A stretch of 22,881 bases of DNA from JBNRMR01 sp050942895 (lineage in GTDB: Bacteria; Bacillota; Clostridia; Christensenellales; UBA1750): NCBI GenBank assembly GCA_050942895.1, contig JBMNOE010000033.1:1-22881 (forward strand), read 5' to 3'. Below, one piece after another: positions 22,070 through 22,881 of the stretch; position 1 is the stretch's first letter, and every line of letters begins with the position of its first letter. Both the position numbers and the translations under genes were made by a program. The notes below the pieces were generated by a model. The model was not told the DNA's origin and did not search any database. It saw only the letters and a program-made list of their open reading frames with translations.

Positions 22070-22156
22070 CTAGCCGAAGACATAATATAGCGCGCTGGGA
22101 GCAATGATATGTAGGAGCGTCAAAAGCACCATCAACAGCGCCGCCAGTATATGCAA
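22070..22156 (-). CDS. Possible small single-helix membrane ORF, perhaps a remnant
   Basis: From a TTG at 22156 the frame encodes 28 residues: LHILAALLMVLLTLLHIIAP then SALYYVFG and a TAG stop. It is a clear hydrophobic helix with an ordered C-terminal tail, unlike random sequence. However, it has no ATG, no ribosome binding site, and the in-frame upstream region stops at a TAA shortly before. A weak hairpin CCGC-AGAAA-GCGG followed by TTTTG lies downstream at about 22037-22056. It may be a decayed small gene or chance. Otherwise I see nothing in 21989-22203. Confidence 0.25.
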   Translation of the reverse strand: MHILAALLMVLLTLLHIIAPSALYYVFG

Positions 22157-22203
22157 CTTAAAAAGACGGCTTTTTTCTTTCTGTTATGGGCTATCAGCAG
22201 ATT

Positions 22204-22881
22204 CTAAGCATCTATCGCTTCGCTTTCACGCCTATTATCCAGTTTATGCATTTCACGATACGCACCTGGAGTAATATTCTCATATTTTTTAAAAAGCCTA
22301 ATCAACGATAGCGCGTTTAGCAAGCCCACATTTTCCGCGATCTCCGTCAATGATTTGCTGCCGCCCGCAAGATATGCTTTAGCTGATTGTATGCGCTTGC
22401 GGCTTATGTAGTCATGCATATTCTCGCCAAAGTACTTTTTGAAAATATATGATTAGTAGCTGGGAGTGATATTGAACTCTCCAGCTATTTGCGCTTGATT
22501 CAGGTTGCTTTCATGGAAATGATCATTAATGTACCGCTCGATCCTGCCTTTACGCAACTCGATATGATAGCTAGACTGAGCATTTGCATAGGCGCATACC
22601 TTAGTGATGATTTCCGTCACAATCATCAGAACGCTCTGAACGCTCTGGCAGCTTTCCAGCAAACAGGTTGCCTGGTGGATGTCTAAAACGCCAAGCTGAC
22701 TGACATCTATTCCACCAAGCTGTTTGATGATTGTACCGATATGCAACACCGCGGTGCATTGCGCCTCAAAAAGAGAAAGACCGCTATTCCACATTCCGTT
22801 TATGATCATCAGTGCTCCATCAGTATTGCCCGCAGATAGCATCGCCACCAGCTTCTCCTCGGCGTCGACAGGATAGAAAAT
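22204..22881 (-). pseudogene. AraC-family (YesN-like) regulator broken by an in-frame stop; partial at the right edge
   Basis: One reading frame runs from the window edge at 22881 to the stop at 22204, interrupted only by a TAA at 22453-22455. Before it: the end of a cytoplasmic linker (YPVDAEEKLVAMLSAGN) and the first HTH (NLNQAQIAGEFNITPSY). After it: SYIFKKYFGENMHDYISRKR, then the second HTH (KSLTEIAENVGLLNALSLIR) and FKKYENITPGAYREM. The family consensus at the stop is Tyr-Leu-Ser, so a TTA or TTG to TAA change of a leucine codon explains it. Truncation removes the second HTH, so DNA binding should be lost. The second HTH is itself slightly off consensus (VGLLNALSL), which fits relaxed selection. 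A sequencing error is the alternative. Confidence 0.85.

Overview
The window looks like a chromosomal piece of an anaerobic, monoderm Firmicute, most likely a Clostridia member of the gut or a similar anoxic habitat. The signs are AGGAGG-type ribosome binding sites, TTGACA/TATAAT promoters, a lipoprotein binding protein, LplB/LplC-type sugar permeases with a YesN-like regulator, a glycyl radical enzyme with its activase, and GC content near 50%. The taxon is inferred, because no rRNA or marker gene is present.

Left part (1-8110): a 101-bp tandem repeat at the left edge, then a minus-strand operon of an S9-type alpha/beta hydrolase and an aconitase-superfamily (YbhJ-like) hydratase. Its leader carries a perfect 70-bp direct duplication. 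Next is a divergent gene for an unusual regulator, an XRE helix-turn-helix fused to a desulfoferrodoxin-like domain. A minus-strand operon for a MacA/MacB-type export system (adaptor, ATPase, permease) follows.

Middle (8220-18702): a glycyl radical enzyme/activase operon with a divergent cupin-AraC regulator, next to an LplB/LplC-type ABC importer (binding protein and two permeases, no ATPase) with its own divergent membrane-anchored AraC regulator. The simplest reading is an uptake-and-anaerobic-catabolism locus. The glycyl radical enzyme has a Cys-Met-Glu active-site loop and I cannot assign a substrate. This is the best candidate for an undescribed pathway in the window.

Right part (18800-22881): queH (queuosine synthesis), a 29-codon membrane-peptide gene with its own consensus promoter, operator-like dyad and terminator, a hypothetical gene with a TTG start, a sodium:solute symporter, a possible remnant small ORF, and an AraC-family gene broken by an in-frame stop that runs off the right edge.

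No rRNA, tRNA, CRISPR array, transposase or phage gene was seen. All function calls come from reading motifs by eye; no database search was run.
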